A DNA stretch of 46,648 nucleotides, from positions 1 to 46,648 of the forward strand of contig NZ_KV757673.1 in assembly GCF_001712795.1 (NCBI RefSeq), written 5' to 3'. The stretch's first letter is position 1; every line of letters begins with the position of its first letter. The position numbers and the translations under genes are program-made. The notes under the pieces are model-generated. The model worked only from the letters and a program-made list of their open reading frames with translations. It made no database searches and was not told the DNA's origin. Shown piece by piece: positions 8,102-16,271 of the stretch. Source of the stretch: Nostoc sp. KVJ20. GTDB taxonomy: Bacteria > Cyanobacteriota > Cyanobacteriia > Cyanobacteriales > Nostocaceae.

Positions 8102-8188
8102 TTACTAAATTTGTTTTGAAACGTAGAGAGACGCAAAGGGGCGCAGAGTTCTTCTCTATGTGCCTATACGTTTCTTAAGATACTGGTA

Positions 8189-8812
8189 ATGCTAAAAGCA
8201 GTAAGAATTTGCTTTGTTGGTGACTCTTTTGTTAATGGTACTGGCGATCCTGAATGTCTTGGTTGGACAGGTAGAATATGCGCTAACGCTAATAAAAAAG
8301 GTTATGACATTACCTACTATAATTTGGGAATTAGGCGAGATACTAGTACCGATATAGCAAAACGTTGGTTACAAGAAGTATCACTTCGCTTACCCAAAGA
8401 ATATGATGACAGAGTTATATTTTCCTTTGGATTGAATGACACAATAGTGGAAAATGCTAAAAATCGCGTGGATTTTGCAGATTCCATCAAAAATGCCTGT
8501 GAAATTTTAAGTGAAGCTCAGAAATTGTACCCTGTGTTGATGGTTGGCCCGGCGCCATACGCAGAACAAGAAGATACTCAAAGAAGGCAGAGAACTATTG
8601 ATTTATCTAAACAGTTTGCTTTAATTTGTAAGGAATTAAATGTACCTTATTTAGATGTTTTTCCGATATTAGAAAAATCAAACATCTGGATAAATGAGGT
8701 AAAAGCTAATGATGGTGTTCATCCGCAAGCAGGCGGTTATACAGAATTTGCCCAAATTGTAGAAAATTGGGACGCTTGGCTAAATTGGTTTCCCCATAAC
8801 ATTCCTCTATAA
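8189..8812 (+). CDS. SGNH/GDSL-type hydrolase
   Basis: This 207-residue protein has the four SGNH blocks in order: GDSF with nucleophile Ser13, the block II glycine in YNLGIRR near residue 47, GLND at 81-84, and DGVHP with Asp175 and His178. It should therefore be a serine esterase, lipase or acyl/acetyl hydrolase of the GDSL superfamily. There is no signal peptide, so it is probably cytosolic. The substrate cannot be read from sequence. It has its own space between the rbc terminator and the PsbP-like gene and is likely a single-gene unit. Confidence 0.9.
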   Translation: MLKAVRICFVGDSFVNGTGDPECLGWTGRICANANKKGYDITYYNLGIRRDTSTDIAKRWLQEVSLRLPKEYDDRVIFSFGLNDTIVENAKNRVDFADSIKNACEILSEAQKLYPVLMVGPAPYAEQEDTQRRQRTIDLSKQFALICKELNVPYLDVFPILEKSNIWINEVKANDGVHPQAGGYTEFAQIVENWDAWLNWFPHNIPL

Positions 8813-9016
8813 TATTTTGGTTGATTGCGGCTGTTCACACCGCTAAACTGTGTCTTGTGTGAAAAAAAGCGATCGCTATACTCAAAAAAAACTTAACATT
8901 AAATTCAGAAGTGTTAATTATTCATAAGATAAGACAAACTCATGGGTTATTATATTGCTCCCCGCTTTCTGGACAAACTGGCTAGTGTTGTCTCCAGCCC
9001 AAAGGAATCTGTAGAA
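8813..9016. other. SGNH-PsbP spacer with a short inverted repeat
   Basis: TTCACAC at 8834-8840 and GTGTGAA at 8857-8863 form a 7-bp inverted repeat with a 16-base spacer, followed by an A-run and one HIP1 site. It could stabilise the 3' end of the hydrolase transcript but lacks a T-run on the plus strand. Confidence 0.3.
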
Positions 9017-9562
9017 ATGTTGAAACGAATTGTATTAATTTTACTATTGGTGTTGAGCTTCAGTCTGAGTAATTCTGATGTAGCGGTTGCATCTGGACTC
9101 AAAAGCTTTGTAGATACTAATGATGGCTATCAGTTTTTATATCCTAACGGCTGGTTGCCAGTTAAAGTTGCCGATGGGCCAGATGTGGTTTTCCACGATT
9201 TGATTGAGGTGTCTGAAAATGTTTCGGTTGTGATTAGCCCAGTTCCAGAAGGCAAAACTTTGTCAGAATTGGGAACCCCAACAGAAGTAGGATACAAATT
9301 AGGAAAAGCGGCTCTCGCGCCTCCTGACTCTGGTCGTTCGGCTGAATTAGTCAATGCCGCAGAGCGAGAAGTAGACGGTAAAACATATTACCTTTTAGAG
9401 TATGAGGTTAAACTCCCCAATCAACAGCAACGACACAACATCGCCAGTGTTGCTGTGAGCCGTGGTAAAGTTTTTACCTTCAACGCTTCAATTCCTGAAA
9501 AACGCTGGCCGAAAGTTAAACGAATGATTGATGAGGTTGTCAATTCTTTTTCTGTCTATTAA
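9017..9562 (+). CDS. psbP: PsbP-family photosystem II protein
   Basis: The C-terminal 150 residues match the PsbP/CyanoP fold: a DGYQFLYPNGW motif near the start, LSELGTPTEVGYKLG in the middle and a conserved C-terminal helix ending in VVNSFSVY. CyanoP assists photosystem II assembly on the lumenal side. I chose the ATG at 9017 rather than the one at 8942: AAAGGA lies about 10 bases before it and the protein then begins directly with a signal peptide (LKRIVLILLLVLSF). The signal lacks the lipobox cysteine expected of CyanoP; there is no Cys at all in residues 1-40. It appears to be cleaved after AVA instead. Confidence 0.88.
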   Translation: MLKRIVLILLLVLSFSLSNSDVAVASGLKSFVDTNDGYQFLYPNGWLPVKVADGPDVVFHDLIEVSENVSVVISPVPEGKTLSELGTPTEVGYKLGKAALAPPDSGRSAELVNAAEREVDGKTYYLLEYEVKLPNQQQRHNIASVAVSRGKVFTFNASIPEKRWPKVKRMIDEVVNSFSVY

Positions 9563-9579
9563 TTGGGGAGTGGCAGGTA

Positions 9580-9685
9580 AGAATTTTAGATTTTAGATTT
9601 TAGATTTTAGATTTTAGGTTTTAGATTTTAGATTTTAGATTGGAATTTAATCCAAAATTTAAAATCCAAAATCCAAAATTGAATA
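9580..9685. repeat. ATTTTAG heptamer array with inverted partner
   Basis: About eight copies of a 7-bp unit (TTTTAGA) run from about 9582 to 9640, followed by copies of the complementary-type unit AAAATCC to about 9680. Together they could fold into a long hairpin downstream of the PsbP gene. The AAAATCCAAAATCC segment also occurs inside recG. Confidence 0.8.
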
Positions 9686-9721
9686 GCCCAATACCCAATT
9701 AACAAATTTTTCTAAAATCTC

Positions 9722-10315
9722 ATGAAAATTCCACCTTTTGTACTTGCCTCAGCTTCCCCCGCCAGACGCCGCTTGCTGCAAACTGTTGGTATTGAACCGA
9801 TAGTTCAACCTAGTGACTTTGATGAGTCGCAAATTGAACTAAGTGAACCAGCAGAATTGGTCAAAACTCTTGCCCAGTACAAAGCGGAAACTGTAGCACC
9901 GCAGTTTGAATCGGCTTTGATTATGGGTTGTGATTCAGTTTTGTCCATGAATGGTGAAATTTACGGCAAACCAGCAGATGCTTCTGAAGCGATCGCTCGT
10001 TGGCAGATAATGCAAGGTAACTTTGGCGACTTGTACACAGGTCACGCCTTAATTGACCCACGACAAAACCATACTTTAGTCAAGTCTCAAGTTACAAGAG
10101 TTTACTTTGCTCAAATGAGCGATCGCGCCATTGAAGCTTATGTTGCTACAGGTGAACCCCTCAAGTGTGCTGGTGCCTTTGCAATTGAAGGTTTTGGTAG
10201 TTTCTTCATAGAAAAAATTGAAGGCTGTCACAGCAATGTCATTGGCCTCAGTTTACCCCTGCTGCGGCAGATGCTAAGTGAATTGGAATACGATGTCACT
10301 GATTTCTGGCAATAG
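9722..10315 (+). CDS. maf: Maf family nucleotide pyrophosphatase
   Basis: Maf proteins hydrolyse non-canonical or canonical nucleoside triphosphates to monophosphates and influence septum formation when overproduced. The 197-residue length is typical. The N-terminal loop VLASASPARRRLL at residues 7-19 binds phosphate. The general-base region has Asp71 in MGCDSV, and GKP follows at 82-84. The C-terminal block AGAFAIEGFGSFFIEKIEGC is intact. The ATG at 9722 opens right at the family start. Nucleotide specificity between the dTTP/UTP and m7GTP subfamilies is not assigned here. Confidence 0.93.
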   Translation: MKIPPFVLASASPARRRLLQTVGIEPIVQPSDFDESQIELSEPAELVKTLAQYKAETVAPQFESALIMGCDSVLSMNGEIYGKPADASEAIARWQIMQGNFGDLYTGHALIDPRQNHTLVKSQVTRVYFAQMSDRAIEAYVATGEPLKCAGAFAIEGFGSFFIEKIEGCHSNVIGLSLPLLRQMLSELEYDVTDFWQ

Positions 10316-10481
10316 TTATTGGGCATGGGGCATAGGGCATTCACTAATGACCAATGACAAATGACAAATGACAAATGACAAATGACCAATGACCATCAAG
10401 TGTTTGCTTATATTGCAGACCACAACAGGTATGACACGACTGGTTGTAGACTGGCCATTAGATCGCATTCCCAACTAGAAT
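10316..10481. repeat. maf-pcyA spacer with AATGACC/AATGACA repeats
   Basis: Seven or more copies of a 7-bp unit (AATGACA or AATGACC) occupy about 10346-10396. The same unit recurs near 16230, 24110-24220 and 25250-25310. Nothing else is recognised except the short presumptive pcyA promoter region at the right end. Confidence 0.7.
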
Positions 10482-11219
10482 ATGTCATTTACTTCTATGC
10501 CCTCGCTGCGTGAGCAACAACATCCCCTAATTCGTCAGCTAGCTGATTGTATTGAGGCAGCTTGGCATCAGCACCTGGATTTATCGCCCTACCATTTGCC
10601 TGATGAGTTGGGGTATGTGGAAGGTAGACTAGAAGGCGAAAAACTGACGATTGAAAACCGCTGCTATCAAACGCCCCAGTTTCGGAAAATGCACTTGGAA
10701 CTGGCGAAAATCGGAAATATGCTGGATATTTTGCACTGCGTCATGTTTCCCCGTCCAGAATACAACCTACCGATGTTTGGTTGCGATTTAGTTGGGGGTA
10801 GAGGTCAAATTAGTGCAGCGATCGCAGACCTTTCTCCGATTCAATTAGAGCGTACCTTACCAGAATCGTATACTTCTGAACTGACACAGTTAACAGTGCT
10901 TAACTTTTCCCAACCTCGTGAATTACCTGAATGGGGAAATATTTTTTCGGATTTTTGCATTTTTGTGCGCCCCAGTTCTCCCGAAGAAGAAGCAATGTTT
11001 CTGTCGCGGGTGCGAGAATTTTTAGACATTCATTGTATCCAAGCGATCGCCTCACATCCTGTTTCAGTCGAACAAGTCACCCAAAATCTCGCCGGACAAC
11101 ACAACTACTGCACCAAACAGCAGCAAAACGATAAAACCCGCCGCGTCCTAGAAAAAGCCTTTGGCCCAGCTTGGGCAGAAAATTATATGACCACAGTTTT
11201 ATTCGACCTCCCAACTTAA
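10482..11219 (+). CDS. pcyA: phycocyanobilin:ferredoxin oxidoreductase
   Basis: PcyA carries out the four-electron reduction of biliverdin IX-alpha to phycocyanobilin, the chromophore of phycobilisomes and phytochromes, using ferredoxin. The 245-residue length is normal. The catalytic residues are present: His85 in LDILHCVMFPRPEYN and Asp102 in MFGCDLVGG, equivalent to His88 and Asp105 of the Synechocystis enzyme. The C-terminal segment with FGPAWAENYM is also typical. A second in-frame ATG five codons in (MPSLREQ) could be the true start, since neither has a strong ribosome-binding site. Confidence 0.97.
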   Translation: MSFTSMPSLREQQHPLIRQLADCIEAAWHQHLDLSPYHLPDELGYVEGRLEGEKLTIENRCYQTPQFRKMHLELAKIGNMLDILHCVMFPRPEYNLPMFGCDLVGGRGQISAAIADLSPIQLERTLPESYTSELTQLTVLNFSQPRELPEWGNIFSDFCIFVRPSSPEEEAMFLSRVREFLDIHCIQAIASHPVSVEQVTQNLAGQHNYCTKQQQNDKTRRVLEKAFGPAWAENYMTTVLFDLPT

Positions 11220-11282
11220 AATAATTCGTAATTCGTAATGACGCTCACGGACTCGCTAACGCCGGATTTCTCACCACACCTC

Positions 11283-11450
11283 TTAGAGGATGTTTGAAAA
11301 GTCCTCTTGTCGGTATCAAAAGTTTTAGATCCCCCTAAATCCCCCGATAAATTGGGGGACTTTGACTCCGGTTCCCCCTTTTTTAAGGGGAGTTAGGGGG
11401 GATCTAAAGTGCCTAAAATCACAGCGAAACACTTTTCAAACAACCTCTTA
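11283..11450. mobile_element. MITE-like element 1
   Basis: The ends are terminal inverted repeats matching at 18 of 20 positions: TTAGAGGATGTTTGAAAAGT on the left (11283-11302) and its complement at 11431-11450. Between them lies a second nested palindrome in which AGATCCCCCTAAATCCCCC pairs with a GGGGG-rich right half ending in GATCT. There is no coding capacity. This is the architecture of a non-autonomous miniature transposable element of 168 bp. I could not identify a target-site duplication by eye. Confidence 0.65.
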
Positions 11451-12125
11451 AAGCCTGGCTTGTGCAGGGGAGAAGTAATGAGTAAGAAGTAAGAAGTTTT
11501 TACTTATTACTCATTACTCGTTACTCATTACTTCTCCTCTGCTCCATCAAATGTCTTGAGCTTGTGAGAAATGCGGGTAACGTCATTAAGTTTTGTAACT
11601 CTTATTTCTGGCTTCTAAATTCTTCTTCAAAAGACAAGAACCACAAAACCTGCCTCTGCTAGTTGCTCTGAAATGTCTTTAATTTTGAATTTTGAATTTT
11701 GAATTTTGAATTGTTATCTCCCTTATCTGTAGGCTCTGTTACGTTTTCGGGTAACGGATAAATGTAGAATTCATTCAACGAGAGTTTAATGGAGTCCCAA
11801 AACAGCAACAGGGAGAATAGTAAGGTCTTTGAAGCGAATATCACAAAATGGTTTGTTGTCTTAATAGGCGCAAGAACTAGAGACAGGACAGCTAACTCAT
11901 TGACCAGAAAGTTAAGGAAACTCTAATGTTAGGAATGCTCAAGTTGACAGATATTTTTTAGTCAGTTAATCGTTGATTCACTTAAGGAAGACTAACTTTT
12001 GTAGCAAGATTGTATCCAGCAAAGGCAACAGTCTATTTTTGATGTTTCTTTTCAATTTTGTAACTAACTGTAGCCGTAGTTAATGTAGCAGTAAAGTACC
12101 GCATCATACCATTTTGGGATTTTAT

Positions 12126-12153
12126 GTAGAGACGCGATATATCGCGCCTCTGC
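12126..12153. repeat. dispersed hairpin repeat (GTAGAGACGCGAT type)
   Basis: GTAGAGACGCGATATATCGC and the following bases form a perfect CGCGATATATCGCG palindrome flanked by GAG/CTC. It is nearly identical to 7151-7178 in the rbcL-rbcX spacer, so it is a dispersed element rather than a local operator. Confidence 0.7.
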
Positions 12154-12239
12154 ATCTAGATTCATACTGCTTGTGAATTCTGCTAACTTCCATTGCATTC
12201 ATGTCTCAATAATACTCAGAGTTATTGAATAGCCAGCTA

Positions 12240-12387
12240 CTATAGCGTTTCTCAGTTTCAATACAGACCTAACCCCCAGCCCCTTCCCTACTAGCCTTGG
12301 GGAGTAAGTAAGCTTCAAAGCCTCTCTCCTTTTAGGAGAGAGGAATGGAAGTGAGGTCAATGTATTGCATACAAACGATCGCTATAG
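12240..12387. mobile_element. MITE-like element 2
   Basis: CTATAGCG at 12240-12247 is the exact complement of CGCTATAG at 12380-12387. Inside these ends CAATACA pairs with TGTATTG and GACCT with AGGTC. The centre holds a perfect 10-bp hairpin CCTCTCTCCT-TTT-AGGAGAGAGG (12321-12343). It is 148 bp long and non-coding. The right terminus overlaps a near-HIP1 sequence (CGATCGC). No transposase is present in the window. Confidence 0.6.
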
Positions 12388-12555
12388 AAAACACCATTTT
12401 ACAAAGCCATAGTGTTGAGCGTTCATCACGCAATGGATTTTTAAGCCATACCCAGCTTTAAACCACTGTTGTTTGTCCTAAGCGGCTGGCTGTTGATTAA
12501 AAACCCTTTTATTTTTACTTCCATCAGCACAATTCAGGTAAATGGGCAACATACT

Positions 12556-13980
12556 ATGTCAAGGGTGACTGAAAAGCCAAAGCCAAGTGAGCAGGCACTT
12601 AACCAAGAACAACCTAAAATTTGGTGGGGTATCGCTGTAGCTGTGCCCATAGTAATCGCCGCTGGGATACTAGGTACAGCTAAAATCGAGCAGCTGAGAA
12701 AACTAACTACATCTGCCCCCGTAATGCCATCTACCAATAGCATTAGTGCTGTAGGGCGTTTGGAACCGCGAGGTGAAGTTGTTAAATTGTCCGCCCCATC
12801 ATCAGGATTAGCACCATCGTCACGAATTCAGCAACTTTTGGTGAGAGAGGGTGAACAGGTAAAGCAAGGTCAAATTTTGGCAATTTTGGATAACCGTGAT
12901 ACCCAAATAGCCGGACTAGAAGAAGCAAAAGCCAAAGTGCAAGAAGCCCGTGCAAATTTAGCGCAAGTTAGGGCTGGATCTCCAAGAGATATTCAAGCCC
13001 AAAGAGCAGTTATTGCTCGCTTACAAGCACAGTTAATTGGCGAAAGGAATGCCGGGCAAGCTGCGATCGCCCGGATTGCAGCTCAGTTAAGTGGTGATAA
13101 ACTTGTCCAACAAGCAACCGTGAATCGCCTAGAAGCTGAACTTAGTGGGCAAAGAGATGCTCTAAGAGCGACCATTACACGTATCCAAGCCGAACAGCGT
13201 AATGCTCAAGTAGATGCTGGACGCTATGATTTTTTATACAGAGAAGGTGCTATTTCTCAGCAAGAGCGGGACAGAAGACGCTTGAGTGCAGTAACAGCTA
13301 ATCAGCAGGTTGTCGAAAGCCAAGCTACCTTAAAGCAGACATTGGCAACCCTGCGACAGCAACTTGCTGAGGCTAGAGCTAACCAAATACAAAATTTAGC
13401 AGTTTTGCAACAGCAGCTCATCGAAGCTAAAGTGAACCGCGATAAAACCGTAGCAACTTTGCAAAGACAAATCGATGAAGAAAAGGCCAAACTGAGCAGA
13501 ATTGTGGACGTTAGTCCTACTGATGTGCAAGTAGCGCAAGCCCAAGTTAGTAATGCCCTCGCAAATGTTAGAAAAGCCGAAGCAGAACTGAGATTGAGCT
13601 ACGTTCAAGCACCAATCGCCGGAGAAATTTTAAAAGTTTACACCAAATCAGGCGAAGCTATTGGTGCTAATGGCATTGCTGAAATTGGACAAACCAGCCA
13701 AATGTTTGTGATTGCTGAAGTCGCCGAAGACAGCATTGGTAAAGTACGTATTGGTCAAAACGCCACTATCAGCAGCGACAATGGAGCATTTAGCGGCGAG
13801 TTAAAGGGAACTGTCACTGAAATTGGTAGAAAAATTGGTAAAAAAGATGTGCTGAATACAGATCCAGCAGCAGATGTAGATGCCAGAGTCGTAGAAGTTA
13901 AAATTGCTCTACCTCCAGAAGATAGCGAGAAAGTTTCTGGTTTAACTTACGCCAAAGTTGTTGTCGAAATTAATAACTAA
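12556..13980 (+). CDS. devB: DevB-type membrane fusion protein of an ABC exporter
   Basis: DevB-like proteins are HlyD-family periplasmic adaptors that link an inner-membrane ABC exporter to an outer-membrane channel. DevBCA exports heterocyst envelope glycolipids in Anabaena. The 474-residue protein has one N-terminal membrane span (about 23-42), the AVGRLEPRGEVVKLSAP segment that opens the beta/lipoyl part, a very long alternating coiled coil (about 100-330) and a C-terminal beta-barrel. I prefer the ATG at 12556, because an upstream TTG start (12469) would add residues before the family N-terminus MSRVTEKP. It heads the devB-devC-devA set. Paralogous sets exist in heterocystous genomes, so the exact substrate is unproven. 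Confidence 0.88.
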   Translation: MSRVTEKPKPSEQALNQEQPKIWWGIAVAVPIVIAAGILGTAKIEQLRKLTTSAPVMPSTNSISAVGRLEPRGEVVKLSAPSSGLAPSSRIQQLLVREGEQVKQGQILAILDNRDTQIAGLEEAKAKVQEARANLAQVRAGSPRDIQAQRAVIARLQAQLIGERNAGQAAIARIAAQLSGDKLVQQATVNRLEAELSGQRDALRATITRIQAEQRNAQVDAGRYDFLYREGAISQQERDRRRLSAVTANQQVVESQATLKQTLATLRQQLAEARANQIQNLAVLQQQLIEAKVNRDKTVATLQRQIDEEKAKLSRIVDVSPTDVQVAQAQVSNALANVRKAEAELRLSYVQAPIAGEILKVYTKSGEAIGANGIAEIGQTSQMFVIAEVAEDSIGKVRIGQNATISSDNGAFSGELKGTVTEIGRKIGKKDVLNTDPAADVDARVVEVKIALPPEDSEKVSGLTYAKVVVEINN

Positions 13981-14213
13981 TTAAGTTATGGATGAGCAGT
14001 AACACCAATTAGTGATTTGATACTTTGGATGATAAATATTCTTCAACAGGCTGTTTAATTAAGTTTAAGCATTCTATAACTTCGATACTAGCCTTGCCAG
14101 AATTGAGTGGAAAACCTCAACTTTTAACTAATATCGGGGGTTGAAATCAATAGCACAAATTAACTGCGAATTACGAATTACGAATTACTTAACTGTGCTT
14201 GGATGCCTATAAA
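13981..14213. other. devB-devC spacer
   Basis: This is a 233-bp gap, long for an operon of this type. It is AT-rich and holds three copies of a 7-bp unit (GAATTAC) at about 14165-14188, next to devC. No terminator hairpin with a T-run is evident, so read-through is possible. Confidence 0.45.
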
Positions 14214-15368
14214 ATGAATCAAAAAATACCTCTGTCGTGGCTACAACTGACAAGGGAAAAAACTCGCCTAGCGGTGGCTTTAGCAGGAATTTCTTTTGCT
14301 GATATTTTAATGTTTATGCAACTCGGCTTCCGAGATGCTCTGTATTATAGTAACGTTAGATTTCATAACAGCTTGCAGGGCGATATTGTTTTAATTAACA
14401 GTCAATCTAGCGCTGTCTTGGCGATGAGAAGCTTTTCTCAACGACGGTTATATAAAGCTTTAGAGTTACCCGCAGTCCAATCAGTACATCCGATATATTT
14501 GGATTTTACAATCTGGAAAAATCCTGTAACAGGCCGTCCTCGGAGTATCCTGATATTTGGCATGAATCCAGAAACTAATCTAGTTAACTTACCTGGAGTT
14601 CAGGAAAATTTAGATAAACTTAAACTACCTGATGTAGTTCTATTTGACCGTTCTTCTAGGGTGGAGTATGGCCCAATTGCTGCTAATTATGACCAAGGAA
14701 AGACTGTAACATCAGAAGTGCGAAGGCGGCGAATTAAAGTAGAAGGATTATTTACATTAGGTGCATCCTTTGGCGCAGATGGTAATTTAATTACAAGTGA
14801 TATCAACTTTCTGCGAATATTCAATAATCGTCAACAAGGATTGATTGATATTGGTTTAATTAGATTAAAACCGGGAGCGAATGCTACAGTTGTCGCCCAA
14901 GAATTACGAAAGTATTTACCTAACGAGATCAATGTTCTAACTAAGCAAGAATTTATTGATTTTGAGCGTAATTATTGGGCAAATAGTACAGCTATTGGAT
15001 TTATTTTCACATTAGGAACTGTCATGGGTTTCATTGTGGGGACTGTGATCGTTTATCAAATTCTTTATACAGAAGTTGCAGATCACTTATCTGAATACGC
15101 TACTCTCAAGGCAATAGGCTATACGCAAAACTATTTATTAACAGTCATTCTTCAGGAAGCTTTATTATTAGCAGCTTTAGGATATATACCTGGAATAATA
15201 TTTACTTTGTTTATGTATGACAGTGCCAGAAAAGCAACACTTTTACCAGTTTTTATGAGTTTTGATCGAGCGGTAATGGTGTTAATTTTAACTATGCTAA
15301 TGTGTATCATTTCCGGTGCGATCGCAGTCCGAAAATTGCGCTCTGCCGATCCAGCAGATATCTTTTAA
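14214..15368 (+). CDS. devC: DevC-type ABC exporter permease (FtsX-like)
   Basis: This is a MacB/FtsX-type permease of 384 residues. It has an N-terminal helix (LAVALAGISFADILMFMQLG), a large periplasmic domain of about 220 residues, and three C-terminal membrane helices from about residue 260. WLQLTREKTRLAVALAGISF is the hallmark opening of DevC proteins, so I start at the ATG at 14214 rather than the TTG at 14199. It pairs with the DevA ATPase 127 bp downstream. Together with DevB it would export an envelope lipid or related cargo. Confidence 0.9.
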   Translation: MNQKIPLSWLQLTREKTRLAVALAGISFADILMFMQLGFRDALYYSNVRFHNSLQGDIVLINSQSSAVLAMRSFSQRRLYKALELPAVQSVHPIYLDFTIWKNPVTGRPRSILIFGMNPETNLVNLPGVQENLDKLKLPDVVLFDRSSRVEYGPIAANYDQGKTVTSEVRRRRIKVEGLFTLGASFGADGNLITSDINFLRIFNNRQQGLIDIGLIRLKPGANATVVAQELRKYLPNEINVLTKQEFIDFERNYWANSTAIGFIFTLGTVMGFIVGTVIVYQILYTEVADHLSEYATLKAIGYTQNYLLTVILQEALLLAALGYIPGIIFTLFMYDSARKATLLPVFMSFDRAVMVLILTMLMCIISGAIAVRKLRSADPADIF

Positions 15369-15495
15369 TTAATTCAAGTTCAATCAATGATTGATATTGT
15401 TGATAGCCATATTTATGATGACAATCAAACAGATTTAACTTCTGATATTCACTACAGTTAAGTCTTGAGAATACCAACTTATAACTAACAAAAAT

Positions 15496-16203
15496 ATGAT
15501 AGGGAAAGAACCTGTAATCGCCATTAAAAATCTCAACCACTACTATGGCAAAGGCGCACTGAGAAAACAGATATTGTTTGACATTAACCTAGAAATTTAT
15601 CCAGGTGAAATTGTCATTATGACTGGCCCATCAGGTTCAGGTAAAACCACATTACTCAGCTTAATTGGTGGTTTGCGGTCTGTACAAGAGGGAAGCTTAA
15701 AATTTTTAGGTGAAGAACTCGTTGGCGTCAGTCAAAACAAATTGGTGCAGATGCGACGCAACATTGGTTATATTTTCCAAGCCCACAATTTGCTAGGGTT
15801 CTTGACTGCAAAGCAAAATGTGCAAATGGCAGTAGAGTTGAATGATAATATTTCTCAAACAGAAGCAATGGCTAAATCAAAAGCCATGCTGGGTTCTGTT
15901 GGTCTAGAAGAACGAGTTGATTACTACCCAGACAATCTTTCTGGTGGACAAAAACAAAGAATTGCGATCGCTCGCGCTCTAGTAAATCGTCCCCCACTAG
16001 TGCTAGCAGACGAACCAACAGCCGCATTAGATAAACAATCAGGACGCGATGTTGTGGAAATAATGCAGAGTCTAGCTAAAAATCAGGGAACTACTATCTT
16101 ATTAGTGACACACGACAACCGCATTTTAGACATAGCCGATCGCATCGTAGAAATGGAAGATGGTCTTTTAACTCGTAATTCCCCAAATACAGTTATTCAG
16201 TAA
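15496..16203 (+). CDS. devA: DevA-type ABC transporter ATPase
   Basis: The 235-residue ATPase has all nucleotide-binding motifs: Walker A GPSGSGKTT at 44-52, Q-loop in YIFQAHNLL at 92-100, signature LSGGQKQR at 148-155, Walker B PLVLADEP at 167-174, the D-loop ALD and His206 in LLVTHD. It belongs to the LolD/MacB-like branch that works with FtsX-type permeases such as the upstream DevC. It ends the devBCA cluster and runs convergently towards the next gene. Confidence 0.93.
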   Translation: MIGKEPVIAIKNLNHYYGKGALRKQILFDINLEIYPGEIVIMTGPSGSGKTTLLSLIGGLRSVQEGSLKFLGEELVGVSQNKLVQMRRNIGYIFQAHNLLGFLTAKQNVQMAVELNDNISQTEAMAKSKAMLGSVGLEERVDYYPDNLSGGQKQRIAIARALVNRPPLVLADEPTAALDKQSGRDVVEIMQSLAKNQGTTILLVTHDNRILDIADRIVEMEDGLLTRNSPNTVIQ

Positions 16204-16271
16204 TGATTTTAGTCATTTGTCCTTTGTGAATGACCAATGACAAACGACAAATGACCAATGACAGCCATAAT
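16204..16271. repeat. AATGACC-type repeats between convergent genes
   Basis: The 68-bp space between devA and the minus-strand gene is mainly a 7-bp repeat (AATGACA/AATGACC, with TCATTTGTCCTTTGT in the other sense at its left end), which can form a loose hairpin serving both converging transcripts. Confidence 0.6.

Larger units (their letters stand above)
11220..12555. other. 1.3-kb gene-free, repeat-rich gap before devBCA
   Basis: No convincing gene lies between pcyA and devB. The gap contains two inverted-repeat mini-elements (annotated separately), a palindromic tract of AGTAAGA/TTACTCA units at 11474-11535, a TTTTGAAT heptamer-type array at 11683-11712, and a hairpin at 12126-12153 that recurs between rbcL and rbcX. 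The devB promoter presumably lies between 11.85 kb and 12.5 kb. A minus-strand open frame at 11659-11844 runs through the repeat and is not credible. Confidence 0.65.

Noticed and set aside
11659..11844. Minus-strand 61-codon frame in the pcyA-devB gap
   Set aside because: Its C-terminal part is a translated TTTTGAAT repeat array.
12060..12073. GTA-N8-TAG as an NtcA site for devBCA
   Set aside because: The right half is TAG, not TAC, and it is about 500 bp from devB; too weak to annotate although NtcA control of devBCA is known in Anabaena.
11283..12387. Insertion sequence with a decayed transposase
   Set aside because: Neither palindromic element has room for, or traces of, a transposase; they fit non-autonomous mini-elements.
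15307..15540. Minus-strand frame across the devC-devA junction
   Set aside because: Overlaps the 3' end of devC and the 5' end of devA; no ribosome-binding site or family resemblance.
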